DNA of 64,000 nt from Cryptomeria japonica (Eukaryota > Streptophyta > Pinopsida > Cupressales > Cupressaceae): contig NC_081412.1 in assembly GCF_030272615.1 (NCBI RefSeq), positions 540,043,335 to 540,107,334 on the forward strand. The letters run 5' to 3'. This document shows, in pieces, positions 36,165 through 47,390 of the stretch. A program made the translations under genes and the position numbers. The notes under the pieces were generated by a model. That model was given only the letters and a program-made list of their open reading frames with translations. It did no database searches and had not been told where the DNA came from. Numbering within the stretch: the stretch's first letter is position 1; each line of letters starts with the position of its first letter.

Positions 36165-36265
36165 TGGTGTCAAACTAAGAACCTGTCATAGTTATGAATT
36201 TTTAAGTTTTCAGTATAGTTGGTTTTGATAGCTCAGTTTGTTTTAAGTAATTCTCATGAATCTGC

Positions 36266-38043
36266 ATGCATAGACGAAGAAGATATGCTAAAGGTAGATT
36301 CCTTCCTAATCATCTTGATCATACAAGACTCAATCCATATGAAGCACCAGATGTAAACCCTTTTGCTGCACTTTATCAAGACCCAGATAATTTGAACCCT
36401 CTTGCATTTGAACTTTCTAAGAACAACCTTCATTTCCTCTTTGGACCTCTTGAAGAGGACCCTTGTCTAGTAACTGCTCCTTAAAGACCAATGCAAGGAA
36501 ATCCACCCCCCGGTGGGAATAACCCACCATTTGAGTTCCCCATTTCTGATTTGCATGATAATGCTAACCTCAAGAATGTTCTTGCTTCTTCTCTGCCTAA
36601 ATTTTATGGACTGGTGACAAAGGACCCCGATACTTTCTTGTTTGAATTTGATGTCCTCTATTGGAGTTATGATTATACTGTAGATGCCCATAGACTTAAA
36701 ATATTCCTTGTCACTTTAAAAGAATCAGCTTTGAGATGGTTTATGAGTCTAGGGAGTAGTACAATCAATACATGGAATGAGATGAAATGGTTGTTTCTTA
36801 TGAAATATAAAGATTATTATAGAGGGATTGACTACCATGGGGATGATATCTTTAGAATGACACAAAGGGAGGATGAGAGTCTAGAAGATCATCTGGAGAG
36901 ATTTCTATTCAGTGTCAAGAAGTCCAAGCATATTACTTTAAATGAAGACTCTCTTAAGTTGATATTTCTGAGAGGGATCAATGATGAATGCACAGATGCT
37001 TTAGACCTTATGGGAGGTGGTAATATAACTCAATCAACATGGAATGACATTGGCCAAATTTATCAAAAGTATTCCAGATCCTTGTCTAAGAAGAATAGGT
37101 GTTTCAACTCGGGAATGTCTTCATCAACATCCAGTAATGGAGTTTCACGAATGGAGTTTAGTCACCTTTTGAAGGATTTTAAAGAGGATATCATAAACAA
37201 TATTACTACTCAGTTAGACACACTTCAAGCTAAGAAGAAGCATGAAGAAGTTGTTGCAATTCTTGTAGAATTATGTCCACATTGTAGACAGAAGAAGAGA
37301 GAGTGTAGATGTAAAATGGTTGCAAACCTTGAAGCTCCTGATTTCAAGACAGTACAAGGAGATGATGAACAAATCTTTTATGTTGCCCAAAGAAGGCCAA
37401 ATTTTCTAAAATAAGGTATGCCTCCTAATCCACTTTCTTTTTCTGGTTATAATGAAAATTCCTATGCACAAAATAATCAGTGGCAACCTCCATATGCTCA
37501 AAATTTTGGAAATTATCAAAATTGGTATAACCCTCAAGGCCAAGGGAAAAAATTTGCCAATCAAACTCCATAGTGGCATTAGCCACAAGTAAATTAGTCT
37601 CAATCTTAGGGACCATGGCAACCATTCCAAGGGAATTGGCAACCTACTCCTCTATGGAGAGGAAGTCAACAATGGTCAAATCAGTCTTCTGGTTATCAGC
37701 AGCCTCAGTAGTCTCAGCAGCCTACTATAATGTCACCTCCTGCTACTAATGCAGTTCCACTTAAACCCACATAGTTGCCCACTCAACACATGCCAAATCC
37801 TAATAGAAAGCCTCAGCAGCAACAACAAGTTTATTTAGTTGATCCTAATCAATACCCAACATATTCTCTATCTATAAGTGACATTCACCTTAGATCCGGG
37901 ACAACTTTGCCTAACCTATACCCTCCATTTATAACTGAAGTACAAAAGGAAAATGAAATATCTAGTCTAGCAACCCAAATTCCTCAGAATCAGCAAATAC
38001 CCCCATTTCCTCAAAGGTTGCAAGCTAAAGAGATTCATCAGTA
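36266..38043 (+). pseudogene. gag: gag of Athila/Tat-like gypsy element
   Basis: One frame from ATG 36266 (MHRRRRYAKGRFLPNHLDHT) to 38043 with stops at 36482, 37412, 37571 and further on. The gag core lies at 36590-37080: SLPKFYGLVTKDPDTFLFEF, ESALRWFMSLGSSTINTWNE, DYYRGIDYHGDDIFRMTQRE, LKLIFLRGINDECTDAL. A Cys/His cluster follows (ELCPHCRQKKRECRCKM, near 37270), and then a Gln/Asn/Pro-rich tail with many CAG codons, five of which have become TAG. The tail ends with SISDIHLRSGTTLP, the usual lead-in to protease in this group. Particle protein, now non-functional. Confidence 0.88.
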
Positions 38044-38075
38044 AGAAGATATAATTTTTTTATATAACTGATCAG

Positions 38076-38966
38076 TTGAAACGCATATGTGTTAAGATTC
38101 CATTATTTCAGGCTCTTAAGGATGTCTGTATCTATGGTAAGGCAATTAAAGAGGCATGTTTAAGGAAACCTGGCAGGAAGAAAAAGGATCCACAAACCAT
38201 GCATGTAATGGGTCAACTGGCTGATATTATGTTGGGAAAAGTTTTAATACCTAAATACTCTGACCCTGGTAGTCCTATTGTGAAAATAGTCATCAATGGC
38301 ACTCAGATAAAGAATGCATTAATATATTTGGGAGCAGTGATCAATGTAATGACAAAGGACATTATGCAAAAACTTAGAATAACTAGTCTCAGGCCTACTC
38401 CTATAGTCCTGCAGCTTGCTGACAGTTCCACGGTTTGGCCTGATGGTATGATTGAAGATGTTGTCATTACTCTAGATTCTTGGGAATATCCGGCAAATTT
38501 TATGATCTTGTCTCTTAAAGCTACATTGGGGGGATATCTGGTCATCTTAGGGAGACCTTGGCTTGCTATAGTTGATGCATATATTAGATGTTGATCAGGG
38601 GACGTGACTATTTCTGATGGAAATTCTACTAAAACTCTAGCTTTGTATTCACCTGCTCAACCCCAACTTGATCAACAATAAGTTGTTTGGCCTGACGTGG
38701 GGGAGGAATTAGAAGGGGAAGTCAAATATGTCAATCATCTTATGATGATTAATAGAGAATCATTTATACAACTTTAGGATGACAGTTTTGTCCTTTCTAA
38801 TATTCTGGAAAATCAGTATAATCTGGAGCAGCAATCATAGGAGTTAACATCAAGTATTACAACATCAGATTTTCCTGCAGCTACTGACATATTGCATACC
38901 TTGTTGCTGTAGGAAGTCTGCACTTCTTGTCTTTCTGAAGCAGCTCAGGTCAATCTTACTGTCAAG
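38076..38966 (+). pseudogene. Aspartic protease region of gypsy pol
   Basis: Frame beginning KRICVKIPLFQALKDVCIYG, a conserved lead into protease. The active-site segment reads ALIYLGAVINVM where the group has A-L-x-D-L-G-A, so the catalytic Asp is Tyr (GAT to TAT). The flap and the end, VILGRPWLAIVDAYI, are recognisable. The linker to reverse transcriptase holds several stops. A protease with this change could not cleave the polyprotein. Confidence 0.85.
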
Positions 38967-40440
38967 GTGGAAGTTGATCCAAATAAATGTTTGAATATCA
39001 ATAATCAACTCACAGAAACTCAAAAGATAACACCGGTTGAATTGCTCAAATGTCATCAACACACTTTTGCATGGGATTACAAAGACATGCAAGGAATAGA
39101 TCCTACTATTTGTACACACTGCATTTATATCAAAGACTATAGATCACTCAAAAAACCACAAAGAAGAATCAATCCTGCATTAAGGGAGATAGTTAAAGAG
39201 GAACTACATAAATTATTAAATGTTGGATTTATCTATCCTATATCAGATAGTCAGTGGTTGTCCCCTCTAGTCATAGTTACAAAGAAAGGAGGTAAATGGT
39301 TGGTATGTGGAGATCACAGAGCCTTTAACTCAACAACTAGGAAGGATCATTTTCCATTACCATTTGTGGATCAAGTATTAGATTCCTTGGCAAGGAAGCG
39401 ATACTTTTCATTCTTGGATGGATTTAGTGGCTACAACTAGATTCAAATTGCTCCCGAGGATCAGGAAAAGACTACATTTACTTTCCCTTGGGGAATGTAT
39501 GCATATTTTGTTCTTCCCTTTGGGTTGTGTAATGCTCCGGCTACTTTTCAAAGAGCAGTCATAAGCATATTTCAAATATTTCCCAGGATAGCATGGAGAT
39601 CTGTATGGATGATTTTACCACTTATGGTTTAGAATTTGAAGAGGCATTGGAAAATTTAAAGAAAGTTTTACAGAGGTGTGAAGATTACAATTTATCCTTG
39701 AACAGTGAAAAATGCTTTATGATGATGCAGGAAGGCATAGTTCTTGGTCATCATATTTCTATAACTGGAATACAGGTTGACCCAGCCAAAATTGAAGTCA
39801 TTCAAAACCTTCATGTTCCCACAAAGCAAAAGGATGTCCAAAATTTCCTTGGTCATGCTGGATATTATCGAAGATTTATTAAGGATTTTAGTAAAATTAT
39901 AGGACCTTAATATTGCCTTTTGACTAAAGATATGGAGTTTGATTGGACTCTCGCATGCCATGAAGATTTCTTGAAGCTCAAACTTGCATTGACTCAAGAA
40001 CCAGTGCTCAAGGGTACGAACTAGTTATTGCCTTTTCATATTCATATAGATGCATCAGATTATGCTATAGGAGTAGTTTTGGGCCATAAAATGGACGATT
40101 TAGAGAATGTAATTTATTTCATCAACAAAAACATGCAGGGGTCTGAGCTTAATTATATTGTCATAGAAAACGAGATGTTGGCAGTAATATATGCACTTGA
40201 CAAATTCAGGCATTATATCACAGGATATCAAATATATGTGCATATTGATCATACAACAATTAAATATCTCATAAACAAACCTTCAATCATAGGAAGATTG
40301 ACTCGATGGTTAAGTTATTGATGCAGGAATTTGATATTACAATTGTTGATAAACCAGGTAAAGCTAATGTAGTTGCAGATTATCTTTCTAGGCTTCAATT
40401 GCAGGATAATCCTGAAGCAATAGATGATGATTTCCCAGAT
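38967..40440 (+). pseudogene. Reverse transcriptase and RNase H of gypsy pol
   Basis: RT: RRINPALREIVKEELHKLLN, GFIYPISDSQWLSPLVIVTK, FPLPFVDQVLDSLARKRYFS, FLDGFSGYN (stop where Gln is expected), LPFGLCNAPATFQR. After a frameshift near 39585 comes CMDDFTTYG, the catalytic x-MDD box, and FLGHAGYYRRFIKDFSKI. RNase H starts HIDASDYAIGVVLG (about 40040) and includes NYIVIENEMLAVIYALDKFR and DHTTIKYLINKPS. It ends with DKPGKANVVADYLSRL (40355). It copies the element RNA; inactive here through stops and frameshifts. Confidence 0.9.
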
Positions 40441-40652
40441 GAACATTGTTCTTGATAAAATCTCACACTCCCTAGTATGTTGATATTGCAAATTATTTAG
40501 CTACTAATAAGATGCCTTCTCATTTTTCTCCTAAAGAAAGAAGGTTGCTAGTTGAGAAAAGCTTTAATTTCTCTTGGATTGTTGATTGTTTATTTTACAT
40601 TGGACCTAATCAAGTCTTGAGAAGTTGTGTCTGAGAGGATGAAATGTATAAT

Positions 40653-41650
40653 ATTCTTCATGCATGTCATGATGAGCCAAGTGGAGGACATTTTTCTGTT
40701 AAAAGAACATCACTTAAAATCCTTAACATGGCATATTATTGGCCATCTTTGCATAAAGATACAGCTCAATATACTAGAAACTGTGATAGATGTCAATGAA
40801 TGGGTAGACCCACCAGATCTGATGAAATGTCATTGTATCCCCAAATATTGGTTGCACCATTTGACAGATGGGGATGGGATTTTGTAGGACCAATTGATCC
40901 TCCTTCCAATGGGAAATCCTATATTCTAGTATGCACTAATTATGTTACAAAATGGGTGTAAGCAAGAGCAATGGCACATGCAAGAGATAATAAAGTAGCT
41001 GAATTTATCTATGAGGAAATATTTACAAGATATGGAGTACCAAGAGAGATTGTTTCAAATCAAGGACCACAATTTACTTCCACATTAATTGCAGCATTGG
41101 TTAATGAATATAATATCAGACACGGGAAGTCTACTCCATACCATCCTCAAGCAAATGGTCAGGTAGAGGTTACAAACAATGGTTTAGAAGCTATTCTTAC
41201 CAAGACAGCAGCTCTTCATAAGAAAGATTGGTCAAATAGACTTCTTGAAGCCATTTGGACATACAGAACAACATGGAAGACAACAACTAGTTTTACACTT
41301 TTTGAAATGGTGTATGGAAAAACAGCCATGATGTCCATTGAGTTTGAGCATAAAACTCTTAGGATAGCTCTGTAATTGAATATGACTCTGTCAAAAGCAC
41401 AAAAAGACTGCATCATGCAATTGAATGCTCTAGATGAACTGAGAAAGATGGTTGTCCACCATACATAAATTATTTAATATTAATGTGCTAAATGGCATGA
41501 TAAATATATTAAGGAGAGAAAATTTAAATTTGCAGATTGGGCATTGTTATATGATTCCAAATATAAGGATACAATGGGGAAGATGCAGACATGTTGGTTG
41601 GACCCATATGAGATTGTTGAAGTTTTTCAAAATGGAGCAGTTTGGTTGGC
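40653..41650 (+). pseudogene. Integrase of gypsy pol
   Basis: The zinc-binding HHCC end reads HDEPSGGHFSVK...CDRCQ. Core domain: WDFVGP holds the first Asp; the second, expected in S-D-x-G-x-x-F, is Asn (SNQGPQFTS, 41055); the Glu is kept in GQVEVTN (41160). Two stops (after CDRCQ and in WV-ARAMA) are one base change from sense codons. A C-terminal part follows after a frame change (SKYKDTMGKMQTCWLDPYEI). It would insert element DNA; the lost second Asp alone would abolish that. Confidence 0.88.
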
Positions 41651-42226
41651 AATAATAAACCCAGTCAAATTCAAACTTTTGGTCAATGGTCATCAACTAC
41701 GCCTTTATCATAAGCTTGCTACAAAAGAAGACTTCATGCAGCCTCTGCAAGGGGCCTTCTTGGCCCAGAGTCCTAAAATTCCTTTTGCATGCATTCATAA
41801 TAAACATTTCCATATTTTATGGAAATACCGTTCTCCGCTAATAAATTTTCTCATCCACCTCATCTCATTTCATTTCTATTTCTGCCACATCACCCACTTC
41901 ATGTCACCTCAACTCATATTATGAATAACTAATCGTTTGATTGCAGCATTAATTAGCATGACTGCAGGTATGTATATTATTTATTTTTCTTTAATTATGC
42001 ATTTATACTTTTATTATGATGATTACATGATATGATTTACATAATCTACATTCCCTTCCCATGTGTGGACACATGTCATCTTAAGTTGGGGGGGGGAGGT
42101 TATGGTTCTATTTGTGACTACATAATTATGTGTCCTTGTCCATGATGTGAAAACCTATAGCACGAGTGAGTATACCTTTCTTGCCGCCATAGTTGATGAA
42201 GGGTACTGAAGAATAAATAAAAGGTT

Positions 42227-44532
42227 ATGAGGCATGAATTTTCAAATCTTGCAGGATATTTCAGCCTTTCATTTTTCTATGATGATATTCATTTTGTTGT
42301 GGTGAAATTTTTTAATGTCAAGTTAGCCATGGGAGGTGTGTCTATCTGTCATGATCCTGTGACTCATGACGCTTTGCTGCAGGACAACCAGTGTGAACAC
42401 TATTTCTGTACCTATGGGTGGATCGATTATATTTTGAAATTGACAAATTTTAATGAGGATGTTGTGCAGGAATTTATGCGCACATTTAGTGAAGGCAAGG
42501 CTTCTGTCAAAGGGTTACGGGTTATAGCCACAGAGTAGAGAATAGCCAAAGCCACCAGGTTGCCACAAGATGGAGAACTATTTCCTGAGGAAAAATATGC
42601 AAGAACTGCAAGGGCAGAGTTCACTCACCTAGCTAATGGACCTCTTAGCGTGGACAAGTAAGGAACTAAGCAGATATCTCTTCCAAGAGAATGGCCACAG
42701 GTTGCATTTTATGTAATGAATTATTTAACATGTGATGGTAAGTACTCCAATCTACATTCTGTTTATTTCAAATTATTGAGTCATCTAAGGCATGGACGAA
42801 GGATGAATATTCCAAATGTCTTGTATCATCTTATCTCTATTAGTGCAAAGGAGACACGGAAGGTTAGTACCTGTTCTGTGAGTCATCACGGATTAATCAA
42901 ATTATTGGTAGAACAGTCTCTTAGAGATGTCTCACAGATGTCATGGGGAGAGTTTGAGGATATCAGGCAATTTGGGGAAGGAAATGTTCTTGTTGCTAAT
43001 TAAATTATAGTTCAAGAAGAAAATATCAGAGAAGCCTCGTCTCCTAGGGTTTCCGCGGCAATCGAACCTCCTATCGCTAAGGAAGCTTTGTCTGGCATGG
43101 AAGGAATAGTAATTGAGCCAAATGTTGAGCAGCCCTTCACAGAAACTCAAAGTGGGGCTTCATTTTATTAAAGGAAAGGTAAATAAAAAGGCGATGCAGG
43201 GGAAGAAACTATGGAACGTCCTCAAGAAGCGCAGGTTCCTCTTGTAGCTAAAAAGTGAAAAAATGAAAGAGGGTTTTCCTATAGCAGAACCTCCTACATC
43301 CACACAAGAATTGTCATTAAGAAGAATTCATCAGGTTAAGCAAAGAACTCAGGCAACAGGAGGTGTGAGTGAGGTTATTTCTATGGAAACATCAGAATTA
43401 GGGCACAGCAGTCAGAAAGAGGGTAAGCTGCAGAAAGGACATGAAGCCGAAAGATTGACAAATTTAGCCCAAATAGCAAAACAGTTTGAAGAACCAGGTG
43501 ATAAGATCTTGAGCCCTCAAATATCTGCTCATAGGCTCCCTTCATGTCTCTCTAGCTTATCTGTTGCACTCACATTTTATAGACAGTGGGAAATAGAAAA
43601 GGCTAGGCTACAGGGGATAATTTACAAGCAACAAAAAGAAATTGAAAAGAGGGACAACCAAATTGTTGAGTTATAAACTAAAGTAGATATTGTAGCAAAC
43701 ATGGTTCTCAGGTTAATGTAGTGTAGGGCTTCGCTAAGGGTTTATGCTTTGTATCTAAAGGAACAATATCTATGTTTTAAATTTAACTGTATTGTTAGGG
43801 ATCTCATCCCTTCTTTGGAAACTCCTTAGGAGTTTTATTGTTCTTACCAAAGCTCTCCTGTAGCCATTAAAAAAAATTATGAGTTATTTTTTCATAATTA
43901 TGTTATCTCTTCCGATAATGAATGGATTCCCCTGTTGTATATTGGTGATATTCAATTAAAGGCATTGATATCCTAGATGCAAAATGAAATTAGTATGGGG
44001 GTAAAATCTAGAATGCACAAAAACTTGGAACTAGATTGTCCACTGCCACTGAGAGTTGACGGCTAAAAACCCACGGTAGATGTATTATAATTGGCAAAAA
44101 CTGTTGAATAGATCTGATGTCAGAAGCCAAGTTTTATCATTAAGGGGGGAAGTATTTCAGGGGTATGAAAATTTGATTAGATCTGATAATCGTATTGTAG
44201 TTGAACTTCTAACTCAGCATTGGAACAGCCTTCTAGAAGATCTAAAGCAAGGTGAACCCCATTCATTATCCAACTATCATGCAGCCATACAGAGAGCTTC
44301 CAAGTATATCCGCTTGGGCAGGACAAAAGGTAATAATTGGCTACCTTTGATATTTCAACCACCTATTCTTATGTAGCCATTAATGGGATGCAGAGCTATA
44401 GATAAACCATATGATGAGGCCACAGAGGAAGCCAAGTGGGCTAGGCTGGAGAATATGAAAGGATTTTATTGGAACCTGGCTACAGGAGGCACAGGAAAAG
44501 GTATTGTAGGTGATTTTCAAGTCAGTGCCTGA
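42227..44532 (+). pseudogene. Extra ORF between integrase and 3' LTR, unknown function
   Basis: Starts at ATG 42227. Frames join in three blocks (42227-43171, 43172-43676, 44080-44532), with several stops and two frame changes. Block 1 looks folded: VVQEFMRTFSEGKASVKGLR, then LPREWPQVAFYVMNYLTCDG and LLSHLRHGRRMNIPNVLYHL. Block 2 is charged and ends in a coiled coil (QWEIEKARLQGIIYKQQKEI). Block 3 is helical (WNSLLEDLKQGEPHSLSNYH, ATEEAKWARLENMKGF). Position matches the env-like ORF of Athila elements, but no signal peptide or membrane segment is visible. The F-x-EGKASVKG...ITxLP style recalls plant transposon-associated domains. Function unknown. Confidence 0.65.
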
Positions 44533-44572
44533 GTAAGGAATTTTCCTCTTATTGGAGGACCAGCAAGACATT

Positions 44573-44587
44573 AAGTTGGGGGGAAAA
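44573..44587 (+). other. Polypurine tract
   Basis: AAGTTGGGGGGAAAA immediately before the 3' LTR. A near copy (AAGTTGGGGGGGGGAGG) lies at about 42083-42099, just before the extra ORF. Confidence 0.85.
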
Positions 44588-44828
44588 TGATGAGCTAAAA
44601 TAATAGCTCTTTTATTTCTATGACTGATAAGTTTTTCCTATGTTTTAAGTTGCATATTGGGACAATGTTAAAGTCGTGTGATGTATCAGAGTTTTGATTA
44701 TGTGCATTTTGAATGATAGCCAAACCCATTGAACCCTATATTGTTTTGACTTAATACTCCTATAGCTATGGGGATTATTATGGTAATATCATGCGTGGAT
44801 GTATAAATGTTGTGATTAATGGAAATGG

Positions 44829-44890
<62 letters not shown>

Positions 44891-45876
44891 TTGTATGTTC
44901 TAACCTTTAATGCAGAAGTAAATAACTTGTTGCAGAAGTGGTTGTGTTAAGCCAGATGGGAATCACGCCATGCAAACAATTGGAGACATTTTGGGGCAGT
45001 TGAGAATTTAAAATAGTGGAGAAGATGGTGTCCGAGTGAATCAGCAAAGGAATAGCAAGGTGATACCAGACTCATTTATGGTTGTCTCCAACAAGCATCA
45101 ATCTAGTAAAAATCGTCATGCTATATTCTTGGATGCGGTTTAGTAAGGTCCCACATTCTTTGTGGATTGACTTCTTCTCCTTGTTGTAATAAATATTTCT
45201 GCCAAATTTCATGAGCATGATCTAAGTAGTTGAAAGTTTGTTATAACTTTTTTATAAATAAAGACCTGCATCTCTTCACAAAGGTTAGACAGTGTTTTCC
45301 AGAATTAGAAGCATTTCTCTTATTATATGCATTGTATCAACTTTTGGAAATAATGAATAAAAGCTATGTTATTTTGAGTACATAAAATCATTTTGAAGTC
45401 TGGATACACTCATCCAAGGGGGCCCACTTAGTGAGTATTCCTATGTGATTGTTAGATTAAGTTTCCTTTTTATTGCAGTAGATGTTCTAGCAACTGACTG
45501 TTCCTGCAGCCACTGTAACCAGATCCTGTGACTGTTCTTGCAACCAAAACAGACAGAGTAATTCCTATTTGTTAGCTTTGAACTTAGTTAATAGTTATTT
45601 AGTTAGAATCTTTTGTTAATGTTAAGATTTCCTGTAGCCATTCAATTGTCATATTTTCTCTTGTTTATTTTAGATAGACTTAGTTCTTGCAGTAGTGCAG
45701 AATGACTTTTACCAGAACGCAGTGCATATACAATGTATACCCATTTCAAGTAATATGTCCCTGGGTTGACAAGTAAATGAACCTTAGTCATGGAAATGAT
45801 AGCTACTCATAATGGATGACCAATATTTGAGTTAAAACTTTAAGTCTAGTTATTGTTCTTATTGGCTAGGCAAACA
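44588..45876 (+). repeat. 3' LTR (1289 bp)
   Basis: Pair of 34699-36142. It keeps the CA end (GGCAAACA) and has a pure (TA)n of about 58 bases at 44832-44889, which explains its shorter length. Followed by TTCAC. Confidence 0.93.
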
Positions 45877-45881
45877 TTCAC

Positions 45882-47390
45882 TCTTCTTGATTCGCAAAAA
45901 GGTTCTCAGATATAGAAATTTATGATGAATTGTTTAAAAAAAACAAAAATTACCTACCTTTCCTATATAATTCATGATGGAAAGAAAGCTCTCTTTTGGG
46001 GAGACTCTTGGAATGGTTTTCGTCCATTGAGCAGAATGGGAAAATTTGATGAGCTTAAATATGCATTGAAAAATTAGTGAGGTTCCAAAGTATATGATTA
46101 TTTGGACATTATTAGGCTTGATGGGGTATTTTAAGTTAAGTAAAAATATTTCTCAAAAGTTGATGCACCTTTGATTTAAAAGGTTTGTTTGCAAAGGAAC
46201 TAGAGAAGGGGATTATTCACTTTCAAGGCTCCCAAGTTAGGTTAAAATGGATGCCTTCGCAATCAGAAAATTATTGGTGAAATAGGGGTATAACATACTC
46301 ACATAGCAGGACTCATCTCATAAAAGGAGGCACTTCTCCTTTTGCTAGTCTACGACAGAGCTTCCAAAAGAAAGAGTGTTTGCTTGGTTGGCCCTCGAGG
46401 GGAAAAATTTAACAAGTGGTAGGTTGGCTTCTAAAGGGATAACTCTTGTTTTTAATTATGTTTTGTATGAAAAAGAGGTATAAACAAAAGATCACTTACT
46501 ATTGAATTATAATTTTACATATGAGTGTTGGACTTGGCTTTTACAAAAGCTAAATTTGAGATCTCCCTTATAGTCTTCATTACTATTGGTTTTTGAATCT
46601 TTGCCTAGACTGTACAAAGAAAAACATTATACAGTTCTATGGGAAGTGACTCCATCCATTGTTATTTCAAATATTAGGTGGGAGGGAAATAGAAAAATAT
46701 TTAGAAAAGAATCAAGCAAGGTGAAGGAAGACATATGCCATATTGAAAGTTTAATTTCTAAAGTAGTTAAAGCTTATCCTTTTAAGAATAAAAGATTAGA
46801 TTCCTATTTTACTTCTTGTGATGATTTAGTATTCAAGGGATGGAAGAGTATAACACTTCCATGTAAGGGGAGTGTCCTTAATAATGGGGATATGAAGCTG
46901 AAAAGGAAATATATCAATTGGAAGTCTTTGAATTTTGGTTTCATAAAGTTAAACTTCAGTGGATCTACTAAGGAAAATCCAATGGTCTCGAGGGTTGGAT
47001 TTCTATTACGTAATCATCAGAATGTGATCTTCAATGCAGAGGGGCTTCCAAAATTGCAAATGGTTCAAATAACATAGCAGAGTCTTTAGGTTTGGTCTTT
47101 GGTTTAAGATTGGAAAACAAACTTAAAGTGAGGAATCTTGCCATAAAATATGACTCATTAAATATTGTGTCTACCCTCAATAAATTTGATGCTCCTCACT
47201 AGATAATTAAGTATGTACTCCAAGAGGCTTGGTCTTTGTTGGAAAATTTTGGCAAATACATTACTTTGCATTGTTTTAGAGAGGTGAATTTATTGGTTGA
47301 TGTCCTAGCAAAAATGGATGTTGGGTTGATAAAGGGGATAAGGTAGATACTGAGCTTTGCATGATCCTAAGACAAGACATGATGTAATAA
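45882..47390 (+). pseudogene. Second LINE, ORF2 piece right of the gypsy insertion, with RNase H
   Basis: Continues the LINE broken at 34698. It begins with a segment reading HDGKKALFWGDSWNG (45975), then zf-RVT remnants, then the linker and RNase H start NWKSLNFGFIKLNFSGSTKE (46916) and RVGFLLRNHQNVIFNAEG, with an Asp of the usual N-x-D-G lost (NFSG). It ends with EVNLLVDVLAKMDVG (47285). Several frame changes. No clear poly(A) tail; the 3' limit is approximate. Confidence 0.8.

Noticed and set aside
42227-43003. Envelope protein of an Athila-type element
   Set aside because: Position fits, but no signal peptide, membrane segment or glycosylation-rich region can be seen, so I call it an unknown extra ORF.
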